A DNA stretch of 49,392 nucleotides from Clostridiales bacterium (GTDB lineage: Bacteria > Bacillota > Clostridia > Christensenellales > Aristaeellaceae): NCBI GenBank assembly GCA_012837965.1, contig DUQF01000020.1:1-49392 (forward strand), given 5' to 3'. The translations under genes were made by a program, and so were the position numbers. Below the pieces are notes generated by a model that saw only the letters and a program-made list of their open reading frames with translations, ran no database searches and was not told the origin of the DNA. Of the stretch, positions 15,590-24,022 are shown one piece after another. Position 1 is the stretch's first letter. The number at the start of each line of letters is the position of its first letter.

Positions 15590-16513
15590 TTATTGTGGTT
15601 TTTTTGCGCCAAAGGGCACCATAAAGTTTACGGCTTTCGGCACCACCTCGATTGTTGCGGAGCCGTCAATTTCAAGTTGATCACCATCCAAAGTAATCTG
15701 CCATTTTTTGCCGGTTTCCAGCCTAACCTCTTTGGCTCTTTGGTAAACAACCAAGTCTTTTAAGCGATCGCTGTCTAAGTGTTCACCTGCTTTATACACA
15801 GAAATAAGCGGGGCGGCTTTTAATCTGCCAACCGGTTTAACCAGACAAACATCAAGCAATCCGTCGTCGTTAATCGATTTAGGGGCGGCAAGAAACTGAC
15901 CGCCAATATACTGTCCGCAGGCAACAGTGCATAAAAGCAGGGTGCCCTTGGGGTTCATAAGCTTGCCATCCGCATAGACTTTACAATGGTTGGTCATCGC
16001 TGTAAAAAAAGCGATGGCCGTTCCTGTATAGTAGGCGTTTTTCCCGCCAATGATGGGATACCGTTTAATACGCTGCATGGAGGCGGCGGCAACACTATCT
16101 AAGCCAAAGTTTATCATATTAATGGAATACCGTTCCCCCACCCGCATCACGTCAACCGGAGTCGAGACGGCATTTAGCTGGTTTTCAAGCGAAAAAAAAG
16201 AGGAAACACCGCCATAGTATTTCACGTAGTCATTCCCGGAGCCGCAAGGAACGCAGCTTAAAGTACAGTTGCTTTGACCTATCATACCGGTTAGTACTTC
16301 GCCCAAGGTACCGTCACCACCACAAGCCCAGAAACGTTTTGGATTAGGATTTTTCAGGCAAATATCTTTAACGATACGTACAGCATCTCTTGGCTTTTGT
16401 GTGATCAAAACCTCGGCATCCGTCTGAATAGAACTATTGTTTAGTATATCACAAATCATCTGCGTTGAATCTTTTCTGCCCGCGGCAGGATTTACAATAA
16501 AATAATGTCGCAT
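15590..16513 (-). CDS. Diacylglycerol/lipid kinase family protein
   Basis: It shows the DAGK catalytic signatures in order: NPAAGRKDS at residues 8-16, CGGDGTLGEVL near 65, and the nucleotide-binding PCGSGNDYVKYYG near 90. A C-terminal beta-rich domain ends with DGDQLEIDGSATIEV. Such proteins phosphorylate diacylglycerol or other lipids at the inner membrane face (DgkB/YegS family); the substrate here is unknown. The ATG follows GGAGGAAAT. It is divergent from the gamma-glutamyltransferase gene and convergent with dpaL. Confidence 0.85.
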   Translation of the reverse strand: MRHYFIVNPAAGRKDSTQMICDILNNSSIQTDAEVLITQKPRDAVRIVKDICLKNPNPKRFWACGGDGTLGEVLTGMIGQSNCTLSCVPCGSGNDYVKYYGGVSSFFSLENQLNAVSTPVDVMRVGERYSINMINFGLDSVAAASMQRIKRYPIIGGKNAYYTGTAIAFFTAMTNHCKVYADGKLMNPKGTLLLCTVACGQYIGGQFLAAPKSINDDGLLDVCLVKPVGRLKAAPLISVYKAGEHLDSDRLKDLVVYQRAKEVRLETGKKWQITLDGDQLEIDGSATIEVVPKAVNFMVPFGAKKPQ

Positions 16514-16534
16514 ATATTTCCTCCAAACAAGTTC

Positions 16535-16563
16535 ATTATAACGGAAAATCCCGGTTTATGTAA
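16535..16563 (-). promoter_or_regulatory. Promoter of the lipid-kinase gene
   Basis: Minus-strand TTACAT (16558-16563), 17-base spacer and TATAAT (16535-16540). Confidence 0.55.
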
Positions 16564-16653
16564 ATAAGAAATGTTTTGTGAATGACACAAATGCCCACAA
16601 AATGAATTCTTTGCATAAATTATGTATAATATGTTAATAATCCGTAGTAAGCA

Positions 16654-16682
16654 TTGACAAAAAGTGAAATAGAACTTAGAAT
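16654..16682 (+). promoter_or_regulatory. Promoter of module A (ggt operon)
   Basis: A perfect TTGACA (16654-16659), 17-base spacer and TAGAAT (16677-16682), with a leader of about 135 bases before the ATG. A second TATAAT at 16795-16800 without a good -35 lies just before the ribosome-binding site GGAGAGAG. Confidence 0.75.
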
Positions 16683-16823
16683 ATATATATATATTGAGGA
16701 AAGTGTTTTTCTTCAAAATTTGCTTTCGCATACTACTTAAAGCTTTTCTTGTTGAATTTCAAAAACAATGGTGATTCCTAAAGGTAGTTTGCGGGTATAA
16801 TTAAAAAAAAGGAGAGAGATGAC

Positions 16824-18584
16824 ATGAAAAAACAGACTCGTATTATCAGCTTGATTCTCACACTCGTGCTCTGTCTTTCGTTTAGCGTGTTTGCTACTGA
16901 AGACAAACCCGCCTACTCTGTTGAAGGCTTTGAAACCGTCGACTCTGAAGGCAACCGTATTACCACTGGCCGCGATGCGACCAGCAGTGTAGCTATTGCT
17001 TCCGCTTCCAAGTATGAGGTGTCTCAAGTTGGCGCAGAAATCCTTGCCAAGGGTGGTAACGCTGTTGACGCGGCTGTCGCCATGGGTTTTGCTCTTGCTG
17101 TAGCCGAGCCTTTCACCAATGGGCCCGGTGGCGGCGGTTTTGCTGTTATCCATACAGCCGATGGAGAAAACCTTTTTGTCGACTTCCGTGAGATTGGTCC
17201 CGCAGCCGCAACGTTTGACCTCTATCTGGATGCCGAAGGCAAGTACAACGGCAAAGCCGGAACCGGCGGTTTAGCTTCCGGTATTCCCGGCGATGTGGCA
17301 GGTCTTTTGTATATGCTGGAAAACCATGGGTCCGGCAACCTAACCCGTGAGGAAATCTTAGAGCCCGCCATTCGTATTGCCGAGGAAGGCTTCTATATCA
17401 GTACCTACGCAGCTAATGCTATTTCCAACGCATACGAAAAGGCTCAAAACTTCCCCGAGATGCAAAAAATTTACTGGGATGAAAATGGCCTGCCTTACGA
17501 AGAGGGCCACATTCTGAAGAACCCTGACTTTGCCAAAACCTTAAGGATTATTGCCGAGAAGGGAAGAGACGGCTTCTACAAGGGTGAAGTTGCTCAGGCA
17601 ATTGTTGATTCCCTTGCCAAATATGAAGGCGTTATGACGCTTGAAGACCTTGCGGGCTACGAAGTAACCGTTACGGAGCCAGTTTCCGGCACTTATCGTG
17701 GCTATACGCTGCTTTCATCTTCACCTCCCTCTTCCGGCGGAACGATTTTAATCGAAATCCTGAACATCTTGGAAAATTATGATGTATCTAAGCTCACCGT
17801 TAACTCTCCCGAGTACATCCATCTGTTCGTTGAAGCCTTCAAGCTTGCCTATGCGGACCGTGCGCAATATATGGCAGACGAAGCCTTTACCGATGTGCCG
17901 CTTGTTGGATTGACTAGTAAGGACTACGCCAAAGAGCGCGCAAAACTCATTGACCTTGAGAAAGCCAACGAATATGAATATGGCGATCCTACATTGTTTG
18001 AAGGCAGCAATACTTCTCATTACTCCGTAGCGGACGTTCAGGGTAACTGTGTTGCTGTTACCAAGACCATTAACGGCTACTTTGGTTCAGGCGTTCTGGT
18101 AGATGGTTACGGCTTCATGATGAACAACGAAATGGCTGACTTCTCTACCTCCAATCCCGAAAGCGTCAACAAGGTTGAACCCGGTAAGAAGCCTTTAAGC
18201 TCCATGAGCCCAACCATTGTCCTCAAAGACGACGGTTCTCCTTTCTTAGTACTGGGTACCCCCGGTGGCGCACGTATCTTTGTCTCTGTGTTGCAGATCA
18301 TCTCACGCGTGATTGACCACGAAATGTCCCTGCATGATGCCATCTGTGTGCCAAAAATTTGGAATACCGGTGCCACCAACAACTTCCAGTACGAAACCCC
18401 GTTGAAAGGTTATGAAATCTATGCCATTACGGAAGAAACCGTTGCAAAACTTACCGAGATGGGGCATGACAAAATCCGTACCGCTGCAAGCGGCGCCGTT
18501 CAAGCCATTGAGTACTTGGACGACGGCACCGTCTATGGCACCGCTGACCCGCGCCAGGACGGCAAGGCCGTTGGTGTCGAATAA
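16824..18584 (+). CDS. ggt: Exported gamma-glutamyltransferase
   Basis: A signal peptide (about 1-25, ending VFA) precedes a full Ntn-hydrolase gamma-glutamyltransferase. The N-terminal block is GGNAVDAAVAMGFALAV...GPGGGGF. The autocatalytic cleavage and nucleophile threonine is Thr397 in NTSHYSVAD, and the oxyanion-region block is KPLSSMSPTIV. The family hydrolyses or transfers gamma-glutamyl groups of glutathione and gamma-glutamyl peptides; relatives such as CapD and Bacillus Ggt act on poly-gamma-glutamate. It lacks a transmembrane anchor, so it should be secreted. It leads module A, 76 bases before the DUF6305-like gene, and the window also encodes PgsBCW. Confidence 0.92.
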   Translation: MKKQTRIISLILTLVLCLSFSVFATEDKPAYSVEGFETVDSEGNRITTGRDATSSVAIASASKYEVSQVGAEILAKGGNAVDAAVAMGFALAVAEPFTNGPGGGGFAVIHTADGENLFVDFREIGPAAATFDLYLDAEGKYNGKAGTGGLASGIPGDVAGLLYMLENHGSGNLTREEILEPAIRIAEEGFYISTYAANAISNAYEKAQNFPEMQKIYWDENGLPYEEGHILKNPDFAKTLRIIAEKGRDGFYKGEVAQAIVDSLAKYEGVMTLEDLAGYEVTVTEPVSGTYRGYTLLSSSPPSSGGTILIEILNILENYDVSKLTVNSPEYIHLFVEAFKLAYADRAQYMADEAFTDVPLVGLTSKDYAKERAKLIDLEKANEYEYGDPTLFEGSNTSHYSVADVQGNCVAVTKTINGYFGSGVLVDGYGFMMNNEMADFSTSNPESVNKVEPGKKPLSSMSPTIVLKDDGSPFLVLGTPGGARIFVSVLQIISRVIDHEMSLHDAICVPKIWNTGATNNFQYETPLKGYEIYAITEETVAKLTEMGHDKIRTAASGAVQAIEYLDDGTVYGTADPRQDGKAVGVE

Positions 18585-18660
18585 GTAAATCAAACCATAT
18601 TAACTGCCGTAGAGGTTTTCCCCTTTGGTGTCCATCAATAATTTGAAAGGAATATGATGT

Positions 18661-19230
18661 ATGCGTAAATTTCTAAGCTTAATCTTGGCTCTGTGCCTTG
18701 TGTTTTCTTTTGCGGCTTTTGCACAGGAACCGGCAGATGAGCCCATCACCTTTGAAGGTCCCTATGTTGTAACCAGCGCCGGACAAAGCGCCGACTACAA
18801 GATGGTTTCAACCATGCTCAAAATGAACAAGGTGGAGAATTACACCGAGGAAGCTCTGCTTTCGCCGGACAATATTCCCGCTGACGTGAAAACCATTATT
18901 ATTGTTATCGGTGGTAGCTCCAAGGGACTTGGCGCAGCCGGCATTGACGCCGAACAGGAGCTTGCACGCATTGAAAAGCTTATTGCCTATGCTCAAGAGA
19001 AAGAGATTGTTATCTTGGCCATGCACATTGGCGGTATGGCTCGTCGCGGCGACTTGTCCGATAAGTTTATCGAACCTGTCGTTGCCGTTTCAAAAGCTTG
19101 CTTGGTGGTAGAAGATGCCAACACAAGCGATCAACTCTTTGATACCTTAAGTGAAAAATACGAAGTGCCGATGACTTATTTTGCCAAAAAGAGTGACGGC
19201 GCAAAAGTTTTGGCCGAGATCCTGAAGTAA
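18661..19230 (+). CDS. Secreted DUF6305-like protein (module A)
   Basis: An N-terminal signal peptide (MRKFLSLILALCLVFSFAAFA) is followed by one domain of about 165 residues. It has the segment VTSAGQSADYKM at the front, a hydrophobic strand (KTIIIVIGGSSKGLGAAGI) and an amphipathic helix ELARIEKLIAYAQEK. It resembles the family I know as DUF6305, which has no assigned function. A paralogue at 48672-49295 occupies the same place in module B. Its position before a DctM-like permease suggests an extracytoplasmic substrate-binding or accessory subunit (inference). A hairpin terminator lies between it and the permease gene. Confidence 0.75.
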   Translation: MRKFLSLILALCLVFSFAAFAQEPADEPITFEGPYVVTSAGQSADYKMVSTMLKMNKVENYTEEALLSPDNIPADVKTIIIVIGGSSKGLGAAGIDAEQELARIEKLIAYAQEKEIVILAMHIGGMARRGDLSDKFIEPVVAVSKACLVVEDANTSDQLFDTLSEKYEVPMTYFAKKSDGAKVLAEILK

Positions 19231-19242
19231 TCTCTGGGAAGT

Positions 19243-19275
19243 AAGGGGCGTTTCGTCGCATTCGCCCCTTTTTTC
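19243..19275 (+). terminator. Intra-operon terminator/attenuator
   Basis: An 8-bp stem (AAGGGGCG with CGCCCCTT), a 12-base loop and five or more T. The next start codon is only 15 bases away, so it probably reduces rather than abolishes transcription of the permease. Confidence 0.75.
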
Positions 19276-19290
19276 TAATAAGGAGTTTGT

Positions 19291-20565
19291 ATGAGTATTG
19301 AATTAATTATTTTTCTTGTTATGGTAGGCACCTTTATGGCTGGCTGCTTTGCCGCGAAACTTCCGGTGAGTGTTTCGATGTTGCTGGCTTCCGTAGCTGG
19401 TGCCTTGGTAGGTGGGCACGGGATTCCCGTACGCCACTTGGTTGAAGGTACTTTCGCCTACATCGACACCATATTAACAATCGCTACTGCCATGGTGTTT
19501 ATGAAAGTAGTTGAAAAATCGGGCGCGCTGGATGCGCTCAGCTCCCTGATTATCGAAAAATTCCACAAAGTACCTTCTTTGTTGCTTATCCTTGTTATGT
19601 TGGTGATTATGTTCCCCGGTATGATCACCGGTTCATCCACCGCATCCGTTCTTTCTGCCGGAAGCATCATGGCTCCCATTCTTCTGTTGCTTGGCATTCC
19701 CAAGGTTAACGTTGGCGCCATCATTGCAATGGGTGGTATCCTTGGCATGATTGCCCCGCCTACGAATGTGCCTGCTATGATTATTTGCGGTGGCATTGAT
19801 ATGCCCTATGTTGGCTTTACCTTGCCCTTAGCGCTGTTAACATTCCCGCTTGCAATCTTGTTTGTTTTGTTGCTTGGTTACAAGTACGTACGTAAATTAG
19901 ATTATTCTCTTATTGAAGGTCAGTTGGACAAAGAAATTCGCAAGACATATGGTGTGAAAATCTATTTACCCATTCTTACGCTTGCAGCGCTCATGCTGGC
20001 TGATAGCTTAATTCCCGCTTTCCCTGATGTCGGTACTCCTGTGCTGTTCCTCATCGCCGCTTTTGTCGGTCTGTTTACCGGCAAAAAGTTCAAAGTTCTT
20101 GAAACGGCCAAGGACGCCGTTCAAGATGTGCTCCCGGTCATGGGCATTTTGATGGGAGTTGGCATGTTCATTCAAATCATGACCTTGACGGGCGTTCGCG
20201 GCCTGATTGTTAACGCTAGTATTTCTATGCCTGGTCCCTTGCTGTACGCAGCTATGGGTCTTGCTATCCCAGCCTTTGGCGCAATTTCCGCCTTTGGTTC
20301 TGCCAGCGTACTAGGCGTGCCTTTTACCTTGGCGATGATTTCAGGCAATCAAGTATTGATTGTGGCAGCCCTATCACTCCTCGCCGGTGTAGGCGACATG
20401 GTGCCGCCAACAGCTCTTGCAGGCATTTTTGCCGCTCAAGTGGTTGATGAACCCAAGTATACTCGTATTCTAAAAAGAAGTATTATACCGATCGCCGTCC
20501 AGATCCTGTATGCGCTTACCTTTATCATCTTTTCGACGCCCATCGGAAAATTCCTGGGCATTTAA
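19291..20565 (+). CDS. DctM-like (TRAP large subunit-type) permease, module A
   Basis: The 424-residue protein has about 11-12 hydrophobic segments and the DctM/ion-transporter-superfamily pattern. It carries a GMITGSSTASVLSAGSIM loop in the first half, AMGGILGMIAPPTN, and near the end the second-half loop AGVGDMVPPTALAG. In TRAP systems the DctM subunit carries organic acids with sodium, aided by DctQ and a binding protein. Here neither a normal DctQ nor a DctP is adjacent. The neighbours are a DUF6305-like secreted protein and a 51-residue membrane protein. The ATG follows AAGGAG. The substrate is unknown; acidic amino acids or acyl-amino acids are suggested by the hydrolase neighbours. Confidence 0.8.
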   Translation: MSIELIIFLVMVGTFMAGCFAAKLPVSVSMLLASVAGALVGGHGIPVRHLVEGTFAYIDTILTIATAMVFMKVVEKSGALDALSSLIIEKFHKVPSLLLILVMLVIMFPGMITGSSTASVLSAGSIMAPILLLLGIPKVNVGAIIAMGGILGMIAPPTNVPAMIICGGIDMPYVGFTLPLALLTFPLAILFVLLLGYKYVRKLDYSLIEGQLDKEIRKTYGVKIYLPILTLAALMLADSLIPAFPDVGTPVLFLIAAFVGLFTGKKFKVLETAKDAVQDVLPVMGILMGVGMFIQIMTLTGVRGLIVNASISMPGPLLYAAMGLAIPAFGAISAFGSASVLGVPFTLAMISGNQVLIVAALSLLAGVGDMVPPTALAGIFAAQVVDEPKYTRILKRSIIPIAVQILYALTFIIFSTPIGKFLGI

Positions 20566-20576
20566 GGAGAAACAGC

Positions 20577-20732
20577 ATGTTAACACCTATTACAATTGTT
20601 TATTTAGTAATTTTAGCTTGCGTGCTGGCTTTGGTTGTATGGAACCTGTTTACGGAGAAAAAATTTACCAACCAGATTACAGCAGCTATGGTTACAATAC
20701 CGCTAATTTTGCGGTTACTACTGATTAAGTAA
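20577..20732 (+). CDS. 51-residue membrane microprotein (module A)
   Basis: Begins MLTPITIVYLVILACVLALV, one transmembrane helix. A short charged turn (TEKKFTN) follows, then a second hydrophobic segment ending in RLLLIK. The start ATG has AAGGAGA eight bases upstream, and the gene is 11 bases after the permease and 12 before the hydrolase. A homologous 56-residue gene with the same position and the same R-L-L-x-I-K ending lies in module B (47101-47271), which strongly supports that it is real. It may be a minimal partner subunit of the permease, in the place of DctQ (inference). Confidence 0.8.
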   Translation: MLTPITIVYLVILACVLALVVWNLFTEKKFTNQITAAMVTIPLILRLLLIK

Positions 20733-20744
20733 GGAGATGGAAGT

Positions 20745-21863
20745 ATGAAAAAGCACACAATAACAGCTCTTCTCTTAACGGTCGTAGTCGCTGCCGTCTG
20801 TGTTTATAGCGGTAACCTATTCCTGTCTTTGCGGGCAGATGACGTCATTATACCCAGCAAAGACCTTACAGAAGTTCGGATGCTCAGCGACTATCTTCCC
20901 AAGCTCAAGGGCACACGTGGGGACACGGCCATATATATATTCAAGGGCGAGGAAGAAGGCGGAAAAGCCTTGGTTCTTGGTGGAACGCACCCCAACGAGC
21001 CTTCAAGCTATACTTCTGCCGTTATTTTGGTGGAGAATGCTAAGGTAACAGTCGGTACCTTGTACGTGATACCTCAAGCTGCCCGTTCGGCTTTTACTCA
21101 CAACGACTCACAGGAAGCCTCCCCGCTGTATGTTCATTTTGAGAATTCCAAAGGCGAGGTACGCAAGTTCCGCTACGGTTCACGTGCCGTTAACCCCATT
21201 GACCAGTGGCCGGATCCCGATGTTTATGAGCACGCCTCCAGCGGTCAGCTCCTTTCGGGCTCTGAAACCCGTAACTTAAACCGTGCCTACCCTGGCCGTG
21301 AAGATGGTAACTTAACCGAGCAGGTCGCTTTTGCTATCACCGAAATGATAAAAAAGGAGAACATCGGCCTAACCTTTGACCTGCATGAGGCATCCCCGGA
21401 ATATCCGGTTATCAATGCAACTGTTGCGCACGAAAAGTCCATGGACTTTGCAGCCTTCGGCTTGTTTGAGTTGGATATGTACGGTATTGACATGGCGCTT
21501 GAGCCTTCACCGGTCAACCTGCATGGTTTAACCCACAGGGAGCTTGGCGACTACACCGATACCTATCCCCTGCTGATGGAAACGGCCAATGCCTCTCAGG
21601 GCCGCCTGCGTGGCGCTACCAACGAGAAGCTGGCCTTAGACGGAAAGGATAAGTTCTATGTGTCTGCCGGTGAGTTAGGTATGCTCTATGTGCCTTACGA
21701 TGAGAACGGACACCCCATTGAAGAGCGTGTCGGGCGCCATTTGCAAGGCGTTCTGTCTTACACAGCAGCCTATAACGACTTTTCCGGAACGCCTATCGTT
21801 ATCGAAAATGTACCGATGTATGAAGAGATGATTGCCGCAAAAGTTGGCGACTATCTGAATTAA
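20745..21863 (+). CDS. Exported AstE/AspA-type zinc hydrolase (module A, first copy)
   Basis: An N-terminal signal anchor (about 1-28) is followed by an M14-like domain of the succinylglutamate desuccinylase/aspartoacylase group. Zinc ligands are in GGTHPNEP (His, Glu) and FDLHEAS (His). The substrate-binding segment is RNLNRAYPGR, and the likely catalytic glutamate is in LLMETANASQGR. Known relatives cleave the amide of N-acyl acidic amino acids in the cytosol, whereas this one is outside the membrane. Its substrate could be an N-acyl-glutamate or a gamma-glutamyl chain released by the nearby gamma-glutamyltransferase (inference). The paralogue at 45920-47086 shares all motifs. Confidence 0.82.
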   Translation: MKKHTITALLLTVVVAAVCVYSGNLFLSLRADDVIIPSKDLTEVRMLSDYLPKLKGTRGDTAIYIFKGEEEGGKALVLGGTHPNEPSSYTSAVILVENAKVTVGTLYVIPQAARSAFTHNDSQEASPLYVHFENSKGEVRKFRYGSRAVNPIDQWPDPDVYEHASSGQLLSGSETRNLNRAYPGREDGNLTEQVAFAITEMIKKENIGLTFDLHEASPEYPVINATVAHEKSMDFAAFGLFELDMYGIDMALEPSPVNLHGLTHRELGDYTDTYPLLMETANASQGRLRGATNEKLALDGKDKFYVSAGELGMLYVPYDENGHPIEERVGRHLQGVLSYTAAYNDFSGTPIVIENVPMYEEMIAAKVGDYLN

Positions 21864-21873
21864 CGAAAAGGAT

Positions 21874-21908
21874 ACCCGATTCGGCAACATTGCTGAATCG
21901 GGTTTTTT
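21874..21908 (+). terminator. Terminator within module A
   Basis: A 9-bp perfect stem (21874-21882 with 21895-21903), additional inner GCAA/TTGC pairing and six T. It ends only three bases before the next ATG. Confidence 0.85.
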
Positions 21909-21911
21909 AAA

Positions 21912-22778
21912 ATGAAAAGAATTATTTGTTTACTTATCTTTATTTGTATAATACTACCGAACGCTTGTGCCAATGAGCAGCGAGTGCTGTTTGGCGATAC
22001 TTTTACATTTGAAAATAATCGTGTTTTAGATGGCGCGGAAGATATTGCCATCGAAGATGTTCAGCTTTCATGGGCAAAGCTTCCAACAAGCGCTCAAAAG
22101 GCTGCTCGTTATTCAACAATAGGAGAGAACACAGAACAACCGACCGATATATATATAATTGATGAAGCCGAAAAAGGACCAATCATATGGATTGTCGGCG
22201 GTACACATGGTGATGAACGGGCAGGAATTTTTGCGGCAACCGCTTTGCTTAACCTTGAAATCTCCAAAGGTACAATATATATCGTTCCCTGCCTTAATAC
22301 TTGGGGTTTTGAAAATATGCAGCGCAGAACCAAGAAAGGAAACGATATCAATCGCGCCTATTCACACCTTGATTCACCCAAAGACTCTTCTCTGCTTGCC
22401 CAAGGCTTATGGGACGCCATCGTACAAACGAAACCTCTATTAGTGATTGATTTGCACGAGGCGGCGTATTCCAAAGAAGGCCAAGATTTTTTAGGAAAAA
22501 CCATTATCTATACCGAAGTTCATGGAATTGAGCCCTTATTTTTCTCCCTGCTTGAAGCAACAGAAACAGATAAATTGCCTTTTCAATTAACTGGCCCCGG
22601 CGTTAAAGGCAGTCTTAACCAAGAGCTGTCTACCATAGAAGGCATACCCGTTTTTACTGTCGAAACTTTCCGTGGATATCCCTTGTCAAATAGGGTTAAG
22701 GATCAATTGGCATTTGTCAGGTTTGTGCTTGAATTTTATGAAATGATAGAATTTTTTGATAACAAAACATTCTTATAG
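21912..22778 (+). CDS. Exported AstE/AspA-type zinc hydrolase (module A, second copy)
   Basis: A clear signal peptide (MKRIICLLIFICIILPNACA) precedes an M14-like domain. Motifs are GGTHGDER (the canonical desuccinylase GGxHGxE), NDINRAYSH, IDLHEAAYS and FTVETFRGYP. It is shorter than and divergent from the other two hydrolases in the window, so it is probably another specificity rather than a recent duplicate. The ATG lies three bases after the U-run of a strong terminator, and no Shine-Dalgarno sequence is present. Translation would need an unusual start or read-through with melting of the hairpin. The signal peptide starts exactly at this ATG, so the start itself looks right. Confidence 0.78.
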   Translation: MKRIICLLIFICIILPNACANEQRVLFGDTFTFENNRVLDGAEDIAIEDVQLSWAKLPTSAQKAARYSTIGENTEQPTDIYIIDEAEKGPIIWIVGGTHGDERAGIFAATALLNLEISKGTIYIVPCLNTWGFENMQRRTKKGNDINRAYSHLDSPKDSSLLAQGLWDAIVQTKPLLVIDLHEAAYSKEGQDFLGKTIIYTEVHGIEPLFFSLLEATETDKLPFQLTGPGVKGSLNQELSTIEGIPVFTVETFRGYPLSNRVKDQLAFVRFVLEFYEMIEFFDNKTFL

Positions 22779-22832
22779 AAAATTTTTTCTCTTGTATTTT
22801 TGAAACTTTTACAATTTATTTATACCAAAAGC

Positions 22833-22861
22833 TTGTAATCGGTTGTTTTTTATTGTATAAT
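22833..22861 (+). promoter_or_regulatory. Promoter of the PerR-rubrerythrin operon
   Basis: TTGTAA (22833-22838), 17-base spacer and TATAAT (22856-22861). The imperfect inverted repeat TTATTGTATAATAA (about 22850-22863) overlaps the -10. It could be a Fur/PerR-type operator, though it does not match the Bacillus PerR box closely. Confidence 0.65.
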
Positions 22862-22904
22862 AAGTTTGTGTTTATTACAAAGTTGAATTGATTATGGAGT
22901 TAAA

Positions 22905-23351
22905 GTGAAACCAAACTTTGAACAATTAAAACAAGCTCTCAAACAGCGCAAGATTCATCTTTCTATTCACCGGCTGAAGGTTTTGGCGTATTTGTCTGAG
23001 GTTGTCGGCCATCCGACGGTGGACGAAATTTATTTGGCTTTGCTGAAAGAATTACCCAGCCTATCCAAAACAACCGTGTACAACACCCTGCAACTTTTAA
23101 AAGATGCCGGGCTTGTTAGGGTTGTTAATATAGATGAAAATGAAGCAAGGTATGATTTGGTTACCAGCGTCCATGGACATTTCATGTGTGTACACTGCCA
23201 ATTGATTGAAGACTTTCCCTTGCCAATTGGCATCCTCGATTTTCATCTTTCAAGTGATCACCTCGTTACTGAAAAGAAAGTCTATTTCAAAGGTATATGC
23301 AAAAGCTGTCAAGCAAGCATGAACAATACAAATAAGGAGGACATTGAATGA
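22905..23351 (+). CDS. Fur family regulator, PerR-like
   Basis: The 148-residue protein has an N-terminal winged-helix domain ([22 protein letters not shown] ... [18 protein letters not shown]) and a C-terminal metal-binding domain. Its structural-zinc cysteine pairs are CVHC and CKSC, and the regulatory histidines are in VHGHFMC. Its position at the head of a rubredoxin/rubrerythrin operon fits a peroxide sensor of the PerR type better than an iron regulator (inference). The GTG start at 22905 has GGAG upstream. Its stop overlaps the next gene (ATGA), and it probably represses its own operon. Confidence 0.85.
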   Translation: MKPNFEQLKQALKQRKIHLSIHRLKVLAYLSEVVGHPTVDEIYLALLKELPSLSKTTVYNTLQLLKDAGLVRVVNIDENEARYDLVTSVHGHFMCVHCQLIEDFPLPIGILDFHLSSDHLVTEKKVYFKGICKSCQASMNNTNKEDIE

Positions 23352-24022
23352 CAAAATACATTTGTACCGTCTGTGGTTACATCTATGATGAAAAGACTGG
23401 CATTCCCGGCGACGGCATCAAGCCTGGAACTAAGTTTGAAGACCTTCCCGATACTTGGCGCTGTCCCCTATGCGCTGCAGGGAAAGATGCCTTTGTAGAA
23501 CAAAAATCGTCACGGGATGGCGTCCAAAAACCTGCGACAAAGCCATCAACGCTTGAAGATACGGGAGAACTTTCCCCCCTTGAAGTAAGCGCCCTGCTAT
23601 CCAACTTTGCTCGTGGCGCTGAGAAACAGTACATGCCCGAGGAGGCAAAACTGTTTACAAAACTCTCCGACTATTTCAAACAAGCAACCGCTCCAGCAAT
23701 GCCTGCGGATTTGAAGCAACTCTTAGCCCTTGTTGACAAAGAATTAGACGAACTCTTCCCCCAAGCGCACGCCACTGCTAAAGAAAAAGGCGACCGAGGC
23801 GCTAGGCGTGCCCTTACATGGAGTGAAAGGGTAAGCCGCATGGTTCAATCTTTACTCGCCCGAGCAAAAAAAGAAGGGCCGGACTTTGCCGAAAAAGAAG
23901 ATGTCTACGTTTGCACCATTTGCGGCTTCATCTACATTGGCGAAGAATTGCCCGAAGTTTGTCCCGTGTGCAAAGTAGCTAACTGGAAGTTTGAAAAGGT
24001 AAAAGGGAGGCAATCAGCATGA
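23348..24022 (+). CDS. Rubredoxin - helical domain - rubredoxin-like fusion
   Basis: Residues 1-50 are a classical rubredoxin ([10 protein letters not shown]...[11 protein letters not shown]). Residues about 75-170 form an alpha-helical segment of unknown type without diiron ligands that I can see. The C-terminus carries a short rubrerythrin-type rubredoxin ([21 protein letters not shown]). The two FeS4 sites suggest an electron-transfer protein for the downstream rubrerythrin. Start and stop overlap both neighbours by four bases (ATGA), so the three genes are translationally coupled. A normal rubredoxin is about 55 residues; this is 224. Confidence 0.82.
   Translation: MTKYICTVCGYIYDEKTGIPGDGIKPGTKFEDLPDTWRCPLCAAGKDAFVEQKSSRDGVQKPATKPSTLEDTGELSPLEVSALLSNFARGAEKQYMPEEAKLFTKLSDYFKQATAPAMPADLKQLLALVDKELDELFPQAHATAKEKGDRGARRALTWSERVSRMVQSLLARAKKEGPDFAEKEDVYVCTICGFIYIGEELPEVCPVCKVANWKFEKVKGRQSA

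Noticed and set aside
22850-22863. Inverted repeat at the -10 of the PerR operon as a true PerR box
   Set aside because: The symmetry (TTATT/AATAA) is suggestive, but it does not match the 7-1-7 PerR consensus well, so it is mentioned only as a possibility.
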